Source: an uncultured Acidimicrobiales bacterium
GTDB lineage: Bacteria > Actinomycetota > Acidimicrobiia > Acidimicrobiales > SZUA-35
Length of the DNA stretch: 62,293 bases
NCBI GenBank assembly: GCA_937958015.1
Contig: CALGOA010000132.1
Coordinates: 1-62,293, forward strand
Direction of reading: 5' to 3'
Positions 49,909-61,164 of the stretch are shown here, piece after piece; the stretch's first letter is position 1; the number at the start of each line of letters is the position of its first letter. Position numbers and translations under genes: made by a program. Below the pieces are notes generated by a model that saw only the letters and a program-made list of their open reading frames with translations, was not told the origin of the DNA and did no database searches.

Positions 49909-51696
49909 ATGGTCGATCACTCCGGGGCGCCGCTGCCGCGAGACGACACCCGTCCCGACCACCAATCCCTGCTGCAACGCCATTGCCCGATCATTCGATT
50001 CGATGAGCGCGAACTCTTCTTTCCCACCGAGGTCGACGGGTTTGTGAAGTCATCAACCCTGATGCACGACGACCAGGTGATCCTGGCCGAGGGGGAGCTC
50101 TCGATCGACCAACTCGGCGATGGGTTGTCGGACCACTACCTGCGCTTCGTGACCGATGAGGAACGCCGGGACGTGGTTGGCGAGGAGGCGAAACGGATCG
50201 CCCGCAAGCTCCTCTCGCCCCGACTGGGTCGGGTTGGCCTGTTCGGACGGGTGTTCGATGCGATCTATCGCCTGATCCATATCATTCGCCCGACCGTGCC
50301 CAACCGGACGGTGACCGCCGCGGTGCTGAAGGCCGACCGGCTGGGACTTCACCCCAAGACGCCGGTGACCTACGCACGAGCGACCCAGGCGGGTGAGTGG
50401 CTGGTGCTGCACTACGCCTACTTCTACCTCTTCAACGACTGGCGCTCGAGTTATCGCGGCCTCAACGATCACGAGGGTGATTGGGAACAGGCGTGGATTT
50501 TCTGCGACCCCCACGATGGCTCTCCCCAGTGGGTCATGGCCTCCAGCCACGACATCTCTGGCGCCAACCTCCGTCGGCATTGGAATGATCCCGAACTGAT
50601 CATCTCCGACGGCCGACCCGTTCTCCATGCCGGGGCCGGTTCCCACGCCCTGTATTTTCGACCGGGCGACTACGTCACTCGGCTGGATGTGCCCGGTCTT
50701 CGGTGGTTGCTGCGGCTCCAGCGATGGACCCAGGGGGCGTTGCGGATCAAGGACCAGGCCGCCGAACGTGGTCTGGGCCCGGCCTTTGGTGCCCCCTTCG
50801 TCGACACCGCAACCGCCGACGGCGTGGATGCGCGCGTCTGGGATATCCGGGCACTTGATGATTCCCTCGATTGGGTCGGCCGATTCCGTGGCCTCTGGGG
50901 TCTGGACACTCATGATCCGGGCGAGGGCGAGCGTGGCCCCGGCGGTCCGAAATTCACCCGTAAGGGTGAGGTCCGCGACTCATGGGCCGATCCGGTTGGT
51001 TTTGCAGGGCTGCATGGCACCCCACCACCCTCGGCGATGCGGCGCCGGGTGACCGATGCCCGATTGGGCGACGTGCTCGAAGAACTCGACGACCAGATCG
51101 CATCGGCGTCGCGCAAGCTTCCCTTCGCATCGCAGACCGAACCGGCCGAAGACATGGCCGCCGACTCCAAACGGCTGACCGAACTGCTGCGGCAACGCAG
51201 TGAGATGCGAGACCTACGCGATCGTGTGGCGGCTGGTGAAGTCATCGAACTCGACCGCCGAGCGCACCTTGACAACCCGGCCGTCCCGCTCCCTCCTCCT
51301 GCCGAGACCGGCTACATCCTCACCTTCTGGAGCGTGGTGAGTGTTCCCTTGGTTCTGCTCTCGCTGGCCGCGGTCCTGGTGCTCGAGTCGATCACCGTGG
51401 CCGGTTTTACCTTGATCGTCGGTGCCGGTGTGATACTGGCGGAGCAGTTGGCTCGACGTCGTTTCCAGGCTTTCGTGCGGTTGGGGGTGGTCTTCGCCGT
51501 CCTGGTCGGATTCTTTGCCTTTGCCGTCGGTGGAGCCTTCACCGTCGGTCGATTCGCCATCGGGGCTGTGGTCGCCGCAGCTGCGGCAGTCCTGTTTATC
51601 AGCAACCTCGGCGAGCTCGGAGCCGCCGCCCGACACCGGCGCCGCACGGCTCAACAGCGCGAACTGGATGCCAAACAAAACCTGAACTCCAAGTGA
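49909..51696 (+). CDS. Vps62-like domain membrane protein
   Basis: 595 residues. The middle carries segments typical of the Vps62/DUF946 family (HYAYFYLFNDWRSSYRGLND, HEGDWEQAWIF, ASSHDISG, HAGAGSHALYF, KGEVRDSWADPVGF). A coiled-coil-like segment (DVLEELDDQIASASRKL) follows, then about four C-terminal transmembrane helices. Function is unknown. The start ATG at 49909 is chosen by its -10 box; 49897 is an in-frame alternative. Downstream of pntB but probably transcribed separately. Confidence 0.72.
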   Translation: MVDHSGAPLPRDDTRPDHQSLLQRHCPIIRFDERELFFPTEVDGFVKSSTLMHDDQVILAEGELSIDQLGDGLSDHYLRFVTDEERRDVVGEEAKRIARKLLSPRLGRVGLFGRVFDAIYRLIHIIRPTVPNRTVTAAVLKADRLGLHPKTPVTYARATQAGEWLVLHYAYFYLFNDWRSSYRGLNDHEGDWEQAWIFCDPHDGSPQWVMASSHDISGANLRRHWNDPELIISDGRPVLHAGAGSHALYFRPGDYVTRLDVPGLRWLLRLQRWTQGALRIKDQAAERGLGPAFGAPFVDTATADGVDARVWDIRALDDSLDWVGRFRGLWGLDTHDPGEGERGPGGPKFTRKGEVRDSWADPVGFAGLHGTPPPSAMRRRVTDARLGDVLEELDDQIASASRKLPFASQTEPAEDMAADSKRLTELLRQRSEMRDLRDRVAAGEVIELDRRAHLDNPAVPLPPPAETGYILTFWSVVSVPLVLLSLAAVLVLESITVAGFTLIVGAGVILAEQLARRRFQAFVRLGVVFAVLVGFFAFAVGGAFTVGRFAIGAVVAAAAAVLFISNLGELGAAARHRRRTAQQRELDAKQNLNSK

Positions 51697-51737
51697 GTAT
51701 CCCCGCCTCGGGATCGCCGTAAAACACCTTTGCTCAG

Positions 51738-51749
51738 TACCGTGATGTT
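51738..51749 (+). promoter_or_regulatory. -10 box of leaderless promoter, MOSC gene
   Basis: TACCGT at 51738-51743 is exactly 6 nt before the GTG at 51750. Confidence 0.6.
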
Positions 51750-52397
51750 GTGACTGGAACAGTGATATCGGTGAATGTCGGGTCGTTGCGTGAGGTGGTC
51801 CATAACGGCCGCACCAGCTCAACCGGCATCTGGAAAGAGCCCGTCACCGGACCGGTAGGACTACGTGATCATGCCGTGGAGGGCGACTCGATCGCCAACA
51901 CCGAGAATCACGGTGGCGAACACAAGGCGGTCTACGCCTACTCAACCGACGATCTGAAGTGGTGGCGGTCCGAACACGGCCGCATCGTGTTACCCGGCGG
52001 AATGGGCGAGAACCTGACCCTCGACGGGGTCGAGGCATCGGCTGCCAACGTGGGTGATCGGTGGTCGATCGGGTCGGCCGTGCTCGAGGTGGCCGGACCC
52101 CGTACGCCGTGTTTCAAGCTGGGTCTGCGTCACGACGACCAGGACATCGTGCAGGAGTTTCGCAAGTCCTTCCGATGGGGCGCCTACCTGCGGATTATCA
52201 CCGAAGGTACGGTCGAGAAGGGCGACACCGTTGAGGTCACTCCCGCCACCGGCGAGACGATCAGCCTGTCGGAGATCGCCCGCATCTACGTCGCTGAGCA
52301 CGGGCGGGCTGCAGAACTTCTCACCGTCGAACGCATCGCGCCCGAGTGGATTCGTTTCGCCGAGGCAACCCTCGCCAAGGCCGACGAACCCGCCTGA
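51750..52397 (+). CDS. MOSC domain protein, YiiM-like
   Basis: 215 residues with a MOSC (molybdenum cofactor sulfurase C-terminal) beta-barrel: DGDSIANTENHGGEHKAVYA in its VEGDSIAN form, GGMGENLTLDGV and GPRTPCFKLG with the conserved Cys that can carry sulfur or molybdenum cofactor. The YiiM-like organisation suggests handling of N-hydroxylated compounds or Moco. No MOCO enzyme is adjacent. Converges on the C-N hydrolase gene 4 nt away. Confidence 0.88.
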   Translation: MTGTVISVNVGSLREVVHNGRTSSTGIWKEPVTGPVGLRDHAVEGDSIANTENHGGEHKAVYAYSTDDLKWWRSEHGRIVLPGGMGENLTLDGVEASAANVGDRWSIGSAVLEVAGPRTPCFKLGLRHDDQDIVQEFRKSFRWGAYLRIITEGTVEKGDTVEVTPATGETISLSEIARIYVAEHGRAAELLTVERIAPEWIRFAEATLAKADEPA

Positions 52398-52401
52398 GGG
52401 A

Positions 52402-53187
52402 CTACTGGCGACGGTCGTTCAAGAAGCCGAAGCGCTCGCGCGTGGCGGTGACGTTGGCCGAGTCGACGTCGCCGATTACAAGGCTCTCGGCTTCGGCCGC
52501 GCTGGCCAGGGTCTCGCCCCGGGGGGAGTACAGGATGGTGTCGCCGGCATGGGCGAATCCGTTGCCGTCTTCGCCCACCCGGTTGACGCCAAACACATAG
52601 GCCAGATTCTCGATCGAGCGGGCCCGCAGCAGGGTCTGCCAGTGGAGGCGTCGGCTGGCGGGCCAGTTGGCGACGACCACAAAAAGGTCGGTGTCGTGGG
52701 CGAGGTCCCAGAAGGCGTACGAGAACCGGAGGTCGAAACAGACGAAGAAGCTGACCCTTACCCCCTCGATCGTGAGCGTGAGCGGAGAGGATCCGGCCGC
52801 GTAGTGTTTGTCCTCTCCCGACAGCGAGAACGGGTGCAGTTTGTCGTAGGAACCGATCAGTCCGTCGGGTCCGTGGACGAACAACCGGTTGACCGGCAGC
52901 TCGGCACACGACGGATCGTGAGTAGGCACCGAGGCGACGGTGTAGATCGATCGCCCGGTCCGTTCGGAATGTTCCACAGCCTGGTCGGCGAGGAAGGTGG
53001 CGGATGGCCCGTCGACCGCTTCAGCGATCGTGTCGGTATCCATCGAAAACCCTGACGAGAACATCTCGGTGAGGCAGACCAGCTCGCCGCCGGCGTCGAC
53101 CGCACGGGTGATCTGGGGCCGCAGACGCTTCATGGTTGCGTCGGCGTCGTGCCACTCGATTCGATGTTGAATTCCCACGACCCGCAT
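52402..53187 (-). CDS. Carbon-nitrogen hydrolase, omega-amidase-like
   Basis: 261-residue nitrilase-superfamily amidase with the Glu-Lys-Cys triad at E41 (CLTEMFSSGFSM), K116 (SYDKLHPFS) and C150 (FFVCFDLRF). It resembles YafV/omega-amidases, which hydrolyse 2-oxoglutaramate and similar amides during repair of transamination by-products. Single-domain, cytosolic. The ATG at 53187 is supported by TAGGAT 6 nt upstream. Confidence 0.9.
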   Translation of the reverse strand: MRVVGIQHRIEWHDADATMKRLRPQITRAVDAGGELVCLTEMFSSGFSMDTDTIAEAVDGPSATFLADQAVEHSERTGRSIYTVASVPTHDPSCAELPVNRLFVHGPDGLIGSYDKLHPFSLSGEDKHYAAGSSPLTLTIEGVRVSFFVCFDLRFSYAFWDLAHDTDLFVVVANWPASRRLHWQTLLRARSIENLAYVFGVNRVGEDGNGFAHAGDTILYSPRGETLASAAEAESLVIGDVDSANVTATRERFGFLNDRRQ

Positions 53188-53199
53188 GTCCCGATCCTA
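53188..53199 (-). promoter_or_regulatory. -10 box of leaderless promoter, C-N hydrolase gene
   Basis: TAGGAT (minus strand, 53199-53194) is exactly 6 nt before the ATG at 53187. Confidence 0.6.
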
Positions 53200-53249
53200 G
53201 GGGAATGGGTGGTTTGCCGTGGCGGCACGGGGTGGGTCTCTGGGCGCAT

Positions 53250-53261
53250 TACGCTACAGCG
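53250..53261 (+). promoter_or_regulatory. -10 box of leaderless promoter, PpiC lipoprotein gene
   Basis: TACGCT at 53250-53255 is exactly 6 nt before the GTG at 53262. Confidence 0.6.
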
Positions 53262-54188
53262 GTGCGTTTCAAGCCATCTTTTCCTGCTGCCCTGCTCGTC
53301 GTTCTCTCGATCATCGCAGCCAGCTGCGGTGTTTCCCGCGAGTTCAGCGCATACGAAGGAATCGACGATGCTGCCACGTTGTCCTTCGAGGGCGGCGACT
53401 CGATCACAATTCCCGTCTCGGACCTCGAACGCATCGCCGGTCAGATCGAAGACAACGTGGCCGCGACCGATCTGGTCTTCACCACCGGAGTTCCCGAGGG
53501 TTTCGACCTCGACATCCTGTCCACGCTGATCCAGGTCGAGATCCTCAACAAAGCGCTCGCTGACGAGGGAGCATCACTTCCCGAGTCGGACATCGCCGAC
53601 GCCCGCGCTGCGCTCGATACCCAAATCGCCGGGATCGTGCAGCAGGAAGAAGATCCCGAGACCGCGCAGGCGATCGTGACCGAAGGGATTAGCGAGTATC
53701 TCGACCTGATCGCTCAGCAGACGGCGGTTCAAGCCGCCTACACCGGTCTGTTCCAGAGCGACGACGGTGTGGAGGTGCCCTGCAGCCGCCACATTCTTCT
53801 TGAGACCGAGGATGAAGCCGACGCCGCCATCGCCCGACTCGCCGATGGCGAGGATTTCGAGGAGCTAGCCATGGAGCTCTCCACCGGACCCAGCGGTCCA
53901 AGCGGCGGCGACCTCGGCTGTTCGGATCCAGCCGGTTTCGTGGCCCCCTTCCGTGACGCGGTGATCACCGCCACCGAAGGCGAAGTGACCGCCCCGGTCG
54001 AGACCGAGTTCGGTTGGCACGTCATCCTCGTGTACGGCTCCGAAACCCGTCCCGCCGATCCAGCGATCGCCGAACAGCGTGCGTTCGAAAGTTTCACTGC
54101 GCTGCGCGATAGCACGCAGATCTCGGTGGCTCCTGCGCTGGGCACGTGGGACACCTCCGGCGGCCGAGTCATCCCTCCGACGCCCTAG
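53262..54188 (+). CDS. PpiC-type peptidyl-prolyl isomerase lipoprotein
   Basis: 308 residues. Lipoprotein signal (VRFKPSFPAALLVVLSIIAA then SC, lipobox Cys22), a SurA/PrsA-like N-terminal helical region and a parvulin domain (CSRHILLETEDEADAAIARL, ADGEDFEELAMELSTGPSGP, GGDLGC, FGWHVILVYG). It should assist folding of exported proteins outside the membrane. The GTG at 53262 is chosen because of the signal peptide and its -10 box; the longer open frame upstream has neither. Followed 8 nt later by mazG. Confidence 0.9.
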   Translation: MRFKPSFPAALLVVLSIIAASCGVSREFSAYEGIDDAATLSFEGGDSITIPVSDLERIAGQIEDNVAATDLVFTTGVPEGFDLDILSTLIQVEILNKALADEGASLPESDIADARAALDTQIAGIVQQEEDPETAQAIVTEGISEYLDLIAQQTAVQAAYTGLFQSDDGVEVPCSRHILLETEDEADAAIARLADGEDFEELAMELSTGPSGPSGGDLGCSDPAGFVAPFRDAVITATEGEVTAPVETEFGWHVILVYGSETRPADPAIAEQRAFESFTALRDSTQISVAPALGTWDTSGGRVIPPTP

Positions 54189-54196
54189 GGGTTCGG

Positions 54197-55519
54197 TTGA
54201 TCACGGTCGTCGGACTGGGGCCCGGAGATCCCGGGCTCATCACAACCCAGACTCGCGATGTGATCGGCCGCGCCACCCGGCGGTTTGTGAGGACCGAACA
54301 ACACCCGACGGCTGCGCTGGTGCCCGACGCCCAGAGTTTCGATCGGCTGTACGAAACGGCCGACACGTTCGAGCAGGTGTATGACCGGATCACCGAGGAG
54401 CTGTTGCAGGTCGGCGGCGACGTTCTGTATGCGGTGCCCGGTTCACCGCTGATACTGGAGCGAACCGTACGGAATCTTCTGGCGACCGACGCCGATCTCG
54501 AGATCCTTCCGGCAGTATCGTTTCTCGACCTTGCCTGGGCCCGACTGGGGATCGATCCGATCGAGGAACGGGTGCGCCTCATCGACGGTCACACCTTCGC
54601 CTCGGCTGCCGCTGGAGAAACCGGTCCGGTCCTGATCGCGCATACCCATAACAGTCGAGTACTGAGCGATATCAAGCTCTCCATCGACGCTGACGACGAT
54701 CAGCGAGCGGTGCTTCTGCGTGGCCTCGGAACCCCCGACGAGCAGATCGTCGACGTGGTGTGGTCCGAGCTGGATCGAACGATTGAGGCCGACCACCTGA
54801 CGAGCCTTTACCTGCCCGAAGTCACCGCGCCGGTGGCCGGCGAACTGCAACGCAGCGTCGAATTGATCCACCGTCTGCGCCAGGACTGCCCATGGGATCA
54901 GGAGCAGACGCACGCCTCGTTGCGTCGGCATCTGCTGGAAGAGACCTACGAGGTCCTCGAGGCGATCGATGGCGTCGACGAGGAGTCCGGAACGGGGTAC
55001 ATCGATCTCGAGGAAGAGTTGGGCGACCTGTGGTTTCAGGTCCTCTTCCATGCAGAACTCGCCACCGAGGCTGGCCGGTTCACCATCGCCGACGTCGCCC
55101 GTGGGATCCACGACAAGTTGGTTTCTCGACATCCGCATGTGTTCGGCGACGTCGTCGCCGCCGACGCCGAAGCGGTTCTGGCCACGTGGGAACAGGCGAA
55201 GGTGAAAGAGAAGAACCGGGAGTCGGTGATGGACGGCATCCCGGCGGCCCTTCCCGCCCTCACCTTCACCGAGAAGATCCTGAAGAAGGGCCTTGCGACC
55301 AAACCACGCGATCTCTCCAACGACGAACTGCGGTCAATGTCGGCTCCGGGAGAGCCAACAGACGAATCGATAGCCCGGGCCCTGATCGCAATCGTCGAAC
55401 TGGCCCGGCGATTCGGGATCGACGCCGAGGGGTCACTGCGTCGAGCCGCGCTTGAAGCACGCGACACGTTCAAACGACTTGAGGGCACCGAGCGCGACGA
55501 GGCCTGGATCCTCGGTTAA
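54197..55519 (+). CDS. mazG: MazG nucleotide pyrophosphohydrolase with tetrapyrrole-methylase-like N-terminus
   Basis: 440 residues. The N-terminal ~210 residues have the fold of SAM-dependent tetrapyrrole methylases (ITVVGLGPGDPGLIT), as in YabN-type proteins. The C-terminal part is a tandem MazG NTP pyrophosphohydrolase (CPWDQEQTHASLRRHLLEET, EEELGDLWFQVLFHAELA; second half MDGIPAALPALTF). It removes abnormal or excess NTPs. TTG at 54197 is preferred because it opens the ITVVGLG strand right after the PpiC gene; an ATG at 54146 would overlap that gene by 43 nt. Confidence 0.93.
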   Translation: MITVVGLGPGDPGLITTQTRDVIGRATRRFVRTEQHPTAALVPDAQSFDRLYETADTFEQVYDRITEELLQVGGDVLYAVPGSPLILERTVRNLLATDADLEILPAVSFLDLAWARLGIDPIEERVRLIDGHTFASAAAGETGPVLIAHTHNSRVLSDIKLSIDADDDQRAVLLRGLGTPDEQIVDVVWSELDRTIEADHLTSLYLPEVTAPVAGELQRSVELIHRLRQDCPWDQEQTHASLRRHLLEETYEVLEAIDGVDEESGTGYIDLEEELGDLWFQVLFHAELATEAGRFTIADVARGIHDKLVSRHPHVFGDVVAADAEAVLATWEQAKVKEKNRESVMDGIPAALPALTFTEKILKKGLATKPRDLSNDELRSMSAPGEPTDESIARALIAIVELARRFGIDAEGSLRRAALEARDTFKRLEGTERDEAWILG

Positions 55520-55548
55520 CCCCCAGCGATCACGTTCTCCACGGCGGG

Positions 55549-56199
55549 TTACTCGGGTCGAGGGGGCGGGGGTGAGTGGTTCACCCGGCTGGGCGCCGAC
55601 CGGCCGCTGCTCTGGTGCGGTGGGGGAGGAACCCTGTTGGGCGGTGGTGGCTGCTGTCCGTATTGGGCGAGTGGTCCGGCGCCCCAGCCATCGCCGTATG
55701 CGGGCGGCGGAGGCGCATTGTGAATCGGGGCCGGAACGGTTTGGGTCGGTGCCGGCACAAGGGCCAACTCCATACTCAAACCGGCGCCGGGAACGATCCC
55801 GTCTCGCAGCGAAGTGCCATGTTGGGGCGGCATGGTGGACTGTCCGACCAGACGAAGTTCCAGGCTCTGACCCATCACCATCTCGGTCACCCATTCGTCC
55901 CGACCGGCGCCGCCGTGGGCTGATCCGTCATAGATCGCCATCGCCTCATCAAACACGAAGACGAGCGGGTCGCTCCCGGCGGTCAGAACCGCAGCCACCC
56001 CTCGGAGATCGCGGCTGACCACCAGGTCTTGTAACGCAGCGGCCACCGTGTCGAACGTCCAGGCGCGGCGGCTGGCGATCTGAGCGAAGGTTTCGTCGGC
56101 TTCCTGTGCATCCCCGGCGGTTCCCGACAGCACCATGGCGAAGGGTCCCGTGACCAGCACGTGTCCCGGTCCTGGGATGATCATGGCGCCCGGATCCAT
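55549..56199 (-). CDS. Hypothetical protein with Pro-rich C-terminus
   Basis: 216 residues. The first ~150 form a mixed alpha/beta region (PGHVLVTGPFAMVLSGTAGD, VFVFDEAMAIYDGSA) not recognised by me; the last ~60 are Pro/Gln-rich (PPPPAYGDGWGAGPLAQYGQ) and probably disordered. Possibly related to actinobacterial secretion-associated proteins, but this is only a resemblance. The ATG at 56199 is supported by TAGAGT 6 nt upstream. Confidence 0.65.
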   Translation of the reverse strand: MDPGAMIIPGPGHVLVTGPFAMVLSGTAGDAQEADETFAQIASRRAWTFDTVAAALQDLVVSRDLRGVAAVLTAGSDPLVFVFDEAMAIYDGSAHGGAGRDEWVTEMVMGQSLELRLVGQSTMPPQHGTSLRDGIVPGAGLSMELALVPAPTQTVPAPIHNAPPPPAYGDGWGAGPLAQYGQQPPPPNRVPPPPHQSSGRSAPSRVNHSPPPPRPE

Positions 56200-56211
56200 T
56201 TCATCACTCTA
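56200..56211 (-). promoter_or_regulatory. -10 box of leaderless promoter, Pro-rich protein gene
   Basis: TAGAGT (minus strand, 56211-56206) is exactly 6 nt before the ATG at 56199. Confidence 0.6.
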
Positions 56212-56259
56212 CTGCGGTGACGCAGGACGGCTAAGAGCAGCGCCGGGCCAATGTTTCCC

Positions 56260-56271
56260 TAGGCTGAGGCC
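56260..56271 (+). promoter_or_regulatory. -10 box of leaderless promoter, small coiled-coil gene
   Basis: TAGGCT at 56260-56265 is exactly 6 nt before the ATG at 56272. Confidence 0.55.
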
Positions 56272-56493
56272 ATGGTTGCCTCAGAAGCCTTCACCAAGTT
56301 GCGCACGGCCGCATCGGAGCGACGCACCGCCCGCGAACGTCAGCGGTTGATCGAAAAGATCGGTGAACTCGAGTACATCCAGCGCACCGATTCCGAGGCC
56401 AGCTACGACAACGACATCGCCACCCTCGTGGAAAAAGTTCGCCATATCGATCGCATGGCCGAACTGGAGCGCCGACAGGACTCGTCCAGCTAA
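56272..56493 (+). CDS. Small coiled-coil protein
   Basis: 73 residues, highly charged and helical (AASERRTARERQRLIEKIGE, LVEKVRHIDRMAELERRQD). No family recognised. The leaderless promoter box supports it being a real gene. Divergent from the Pro-rich protein gene with 72 nt between starts. Confidence 0.6.
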   Translation: MVASEAFTKLRTAASERRTARERQRLIEKIGELEYIQRTDSEASYDNDIATLVEKVRHIDRMAELERRQDSSS

Positions 56494-59514
<3,021 letters not shown>

Positions 59515-59573
59515 GACCCAGCTTCTAACATTGCCCTACGGCTGGAGACATCTCGTCTCGGGTGGGAGGACAT

Positions 59574-61148
59574 ATGAGGGCGTGGCGCGCTCTGTTGGGA
59601 GTACCGGTACTGACGCTGCTTGTCATCGCCTTCGCCGCGCCTCCTGTCTCGGCCCGGTCGGTGCCCGGCAAGGTCCGGAATATCTCGGTCGAAATCGACG
59701 ATGACGAACTGGAAATCGCCTGGTCGCGGCCCGATGACGACGGGGGCGCCCGGATCCGCGAGTACGAGGTGCAACTCGACGGCAGGACCCGCCGTACCGG
59801 GTCCCGCGAGATCGAGTTGGACCTGCCCCAGCCCGGCAACCACCGGGTTCAGGTCCGAGCCCGAAACAGTCACGGCTGGGGTGCCTGGCAATCGTCGGCT
59901 CAGTTCTCGGTGCGGGCTCCGGCGGTGCCGAGCGTGGTCCGAAATATCCGGCTGGAAGTCCGCAACCGCGACGATCTGATCCTGAGTTTTGACCGACCCG
60001 CCGACGACGGGGACGACCGCATTCGCGAGTATCGGATACGGATCCGAGGGCAGGTTTTCGAAATCGGCACCAGCCGCCAGATTCGAATCCGAAACGTGAA
60101 CGATGGCGCCTACCGGGTTGAGGTCTCCGCACGAAACCGAAACGGTTGGGGACCCTGGGGTGCCTCGAACGAGGTCCGGGTCGGAGCGGTAGACAAACCC
60201 GGATCGGTCCGAAGCCTCCAAGCCGGCATCGGGAATGACCGCACGATCGACGTGTCGTGGAACGTCCCGTCGGACCTGGGTGGCGCCAAGCTTGAGGGAT
60301 ACGTACTGCGTGTCGCTCCAAACTTCGAACGTCGACTCGCAGCCGACGAGACGTCCACCGTGCTGGCGGGTTTCAACCCCGGGCCCTACGTGATTCGTGT
60401 CTCGGCGATAACCGCCGCGGGCGAAGGGCCGGCCACACCGGTCATGGTCGAACTCGAGGGCCCACCGGCGCCACCCGAACGTCGGGTCGGGCCGTTCGCC
60501 AACGCAACCCTGTTCGTCGACCGGCAGTATCAGGACCTGTTCGAACGGGCCGCTGATCCCGATGGCCGTGCGTTCTGGGCATCACAACTGAACGACGATG
60601 CCACCAACGCGGCGCAGGTCATCGATTCGATGATGAGCGCTCCCGAGTTCCGCCCGTCCTATCAGGCGATCCGGCTGTATCTGGCCTACTTCAACCGCCT
60701 GCCCGACAACGACGGCCTCAACTACTGGGTTCGAATCCTCAAAGAGGACCGGGCCACGCTGGGCGTAGCGTCCAGTGCCTTCGCCGGTTCGGCCGAGTTC
60801 CGAGCCCGATACGGCCCGCTCGACGATCGAGATTTCGTGGCGTTGGTGTACAACAACGTGCTGTTGCGTCCACCGGACCCCGAGGGGTACGGCTACTGGA
60901 CCCGGCAGCTCCGACTGGGGTTGACCCGGGGTGAGATGATGGTGCTGTTCTCGGACTCACAGGAGTTCAAGACCAGTAGCAATCCAGCGGTTCAGACGGT
61001 TGCGATCTATAACGCCATGCTCGATCGCAGTCCGACGCCCGAAGAGTTCCAGAAGTGGATCGCACACATCGGTGCGAACCCATCCGACCGCCTCGCTCTC
61101 ATCGAGGGCATCTTTACCAGCGGCACCTACCGAAACCGAATCAGCTAA
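59574..61148 (+). CDS. Secreted protein with FnIII and DUF4214 domains
   Basis: 524 residues. Signal peptide (RALLGVPVLTLLVIAFAAPP, cleavage near VSARS), three fibronectin type III domains (~33-120, 121-210, 211-300; repeated ending ARN(S/R)(H/N)GWG.W) and two DUF4214-type repeats (IRLYLAYFNRLPDNDGLNYW; VALVYNNVLLRPPDPEGYGY). The ATG at 59574 has GGAGG just upstream, so it is leadered. The FnIII domains are Arg/Asp-rich. Probably extracellular or surface-attached; resembles the protein at 32961. Followed 16 nt later by another FnIII protein. Confidence 0.85.
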   Translation: MRAWRALLGVPVLTLLVIAFAAPPVSARSVPGKVRNISVEIDDDELEIAWSRPDDDGGARIREYEVQLDGRTRRTGSREIELDLPQPGNHRVQVRARNSHGWGAWQSSAQFSVRAPAVPSVVRNIRLEVRNRDDLILSFDRPADDGDDRIREYRIRIRGQVFEIGTSRQIRIRNVNDGAYRVEVSARNRNGWGPWGASNEVRVGAVDKPGSVRSLQAGIGNDRTIDVSWNVPSDLGGAKLEGYVLRVAPNFERRLAADETSTVLAGFNPGPYVIRVSAITAAGEGPATPVMVELEGPPAPPERRVGPFANATLFVDRQYQDLFERAADPDGRAFWASQLNDDATNAAQVIDSMMSAPEFRPSYQAIRLYLAYFNRLPDNDGLNYWVRILKEDRATLGVASSAFAGSAEFRARYGPLDDRDFVALVYNNVLLRPPDPEGYGYWTRQLRLGLTRGEMMVLFSDSQEFKTSSNPAVQTVAIYNAMLDRSPTPEEFQKWIAHIGANPSDRLALIEGIFTSGTYRNRIS

Positions 61149-61164
61149 TCCCGGAGTTCCCATC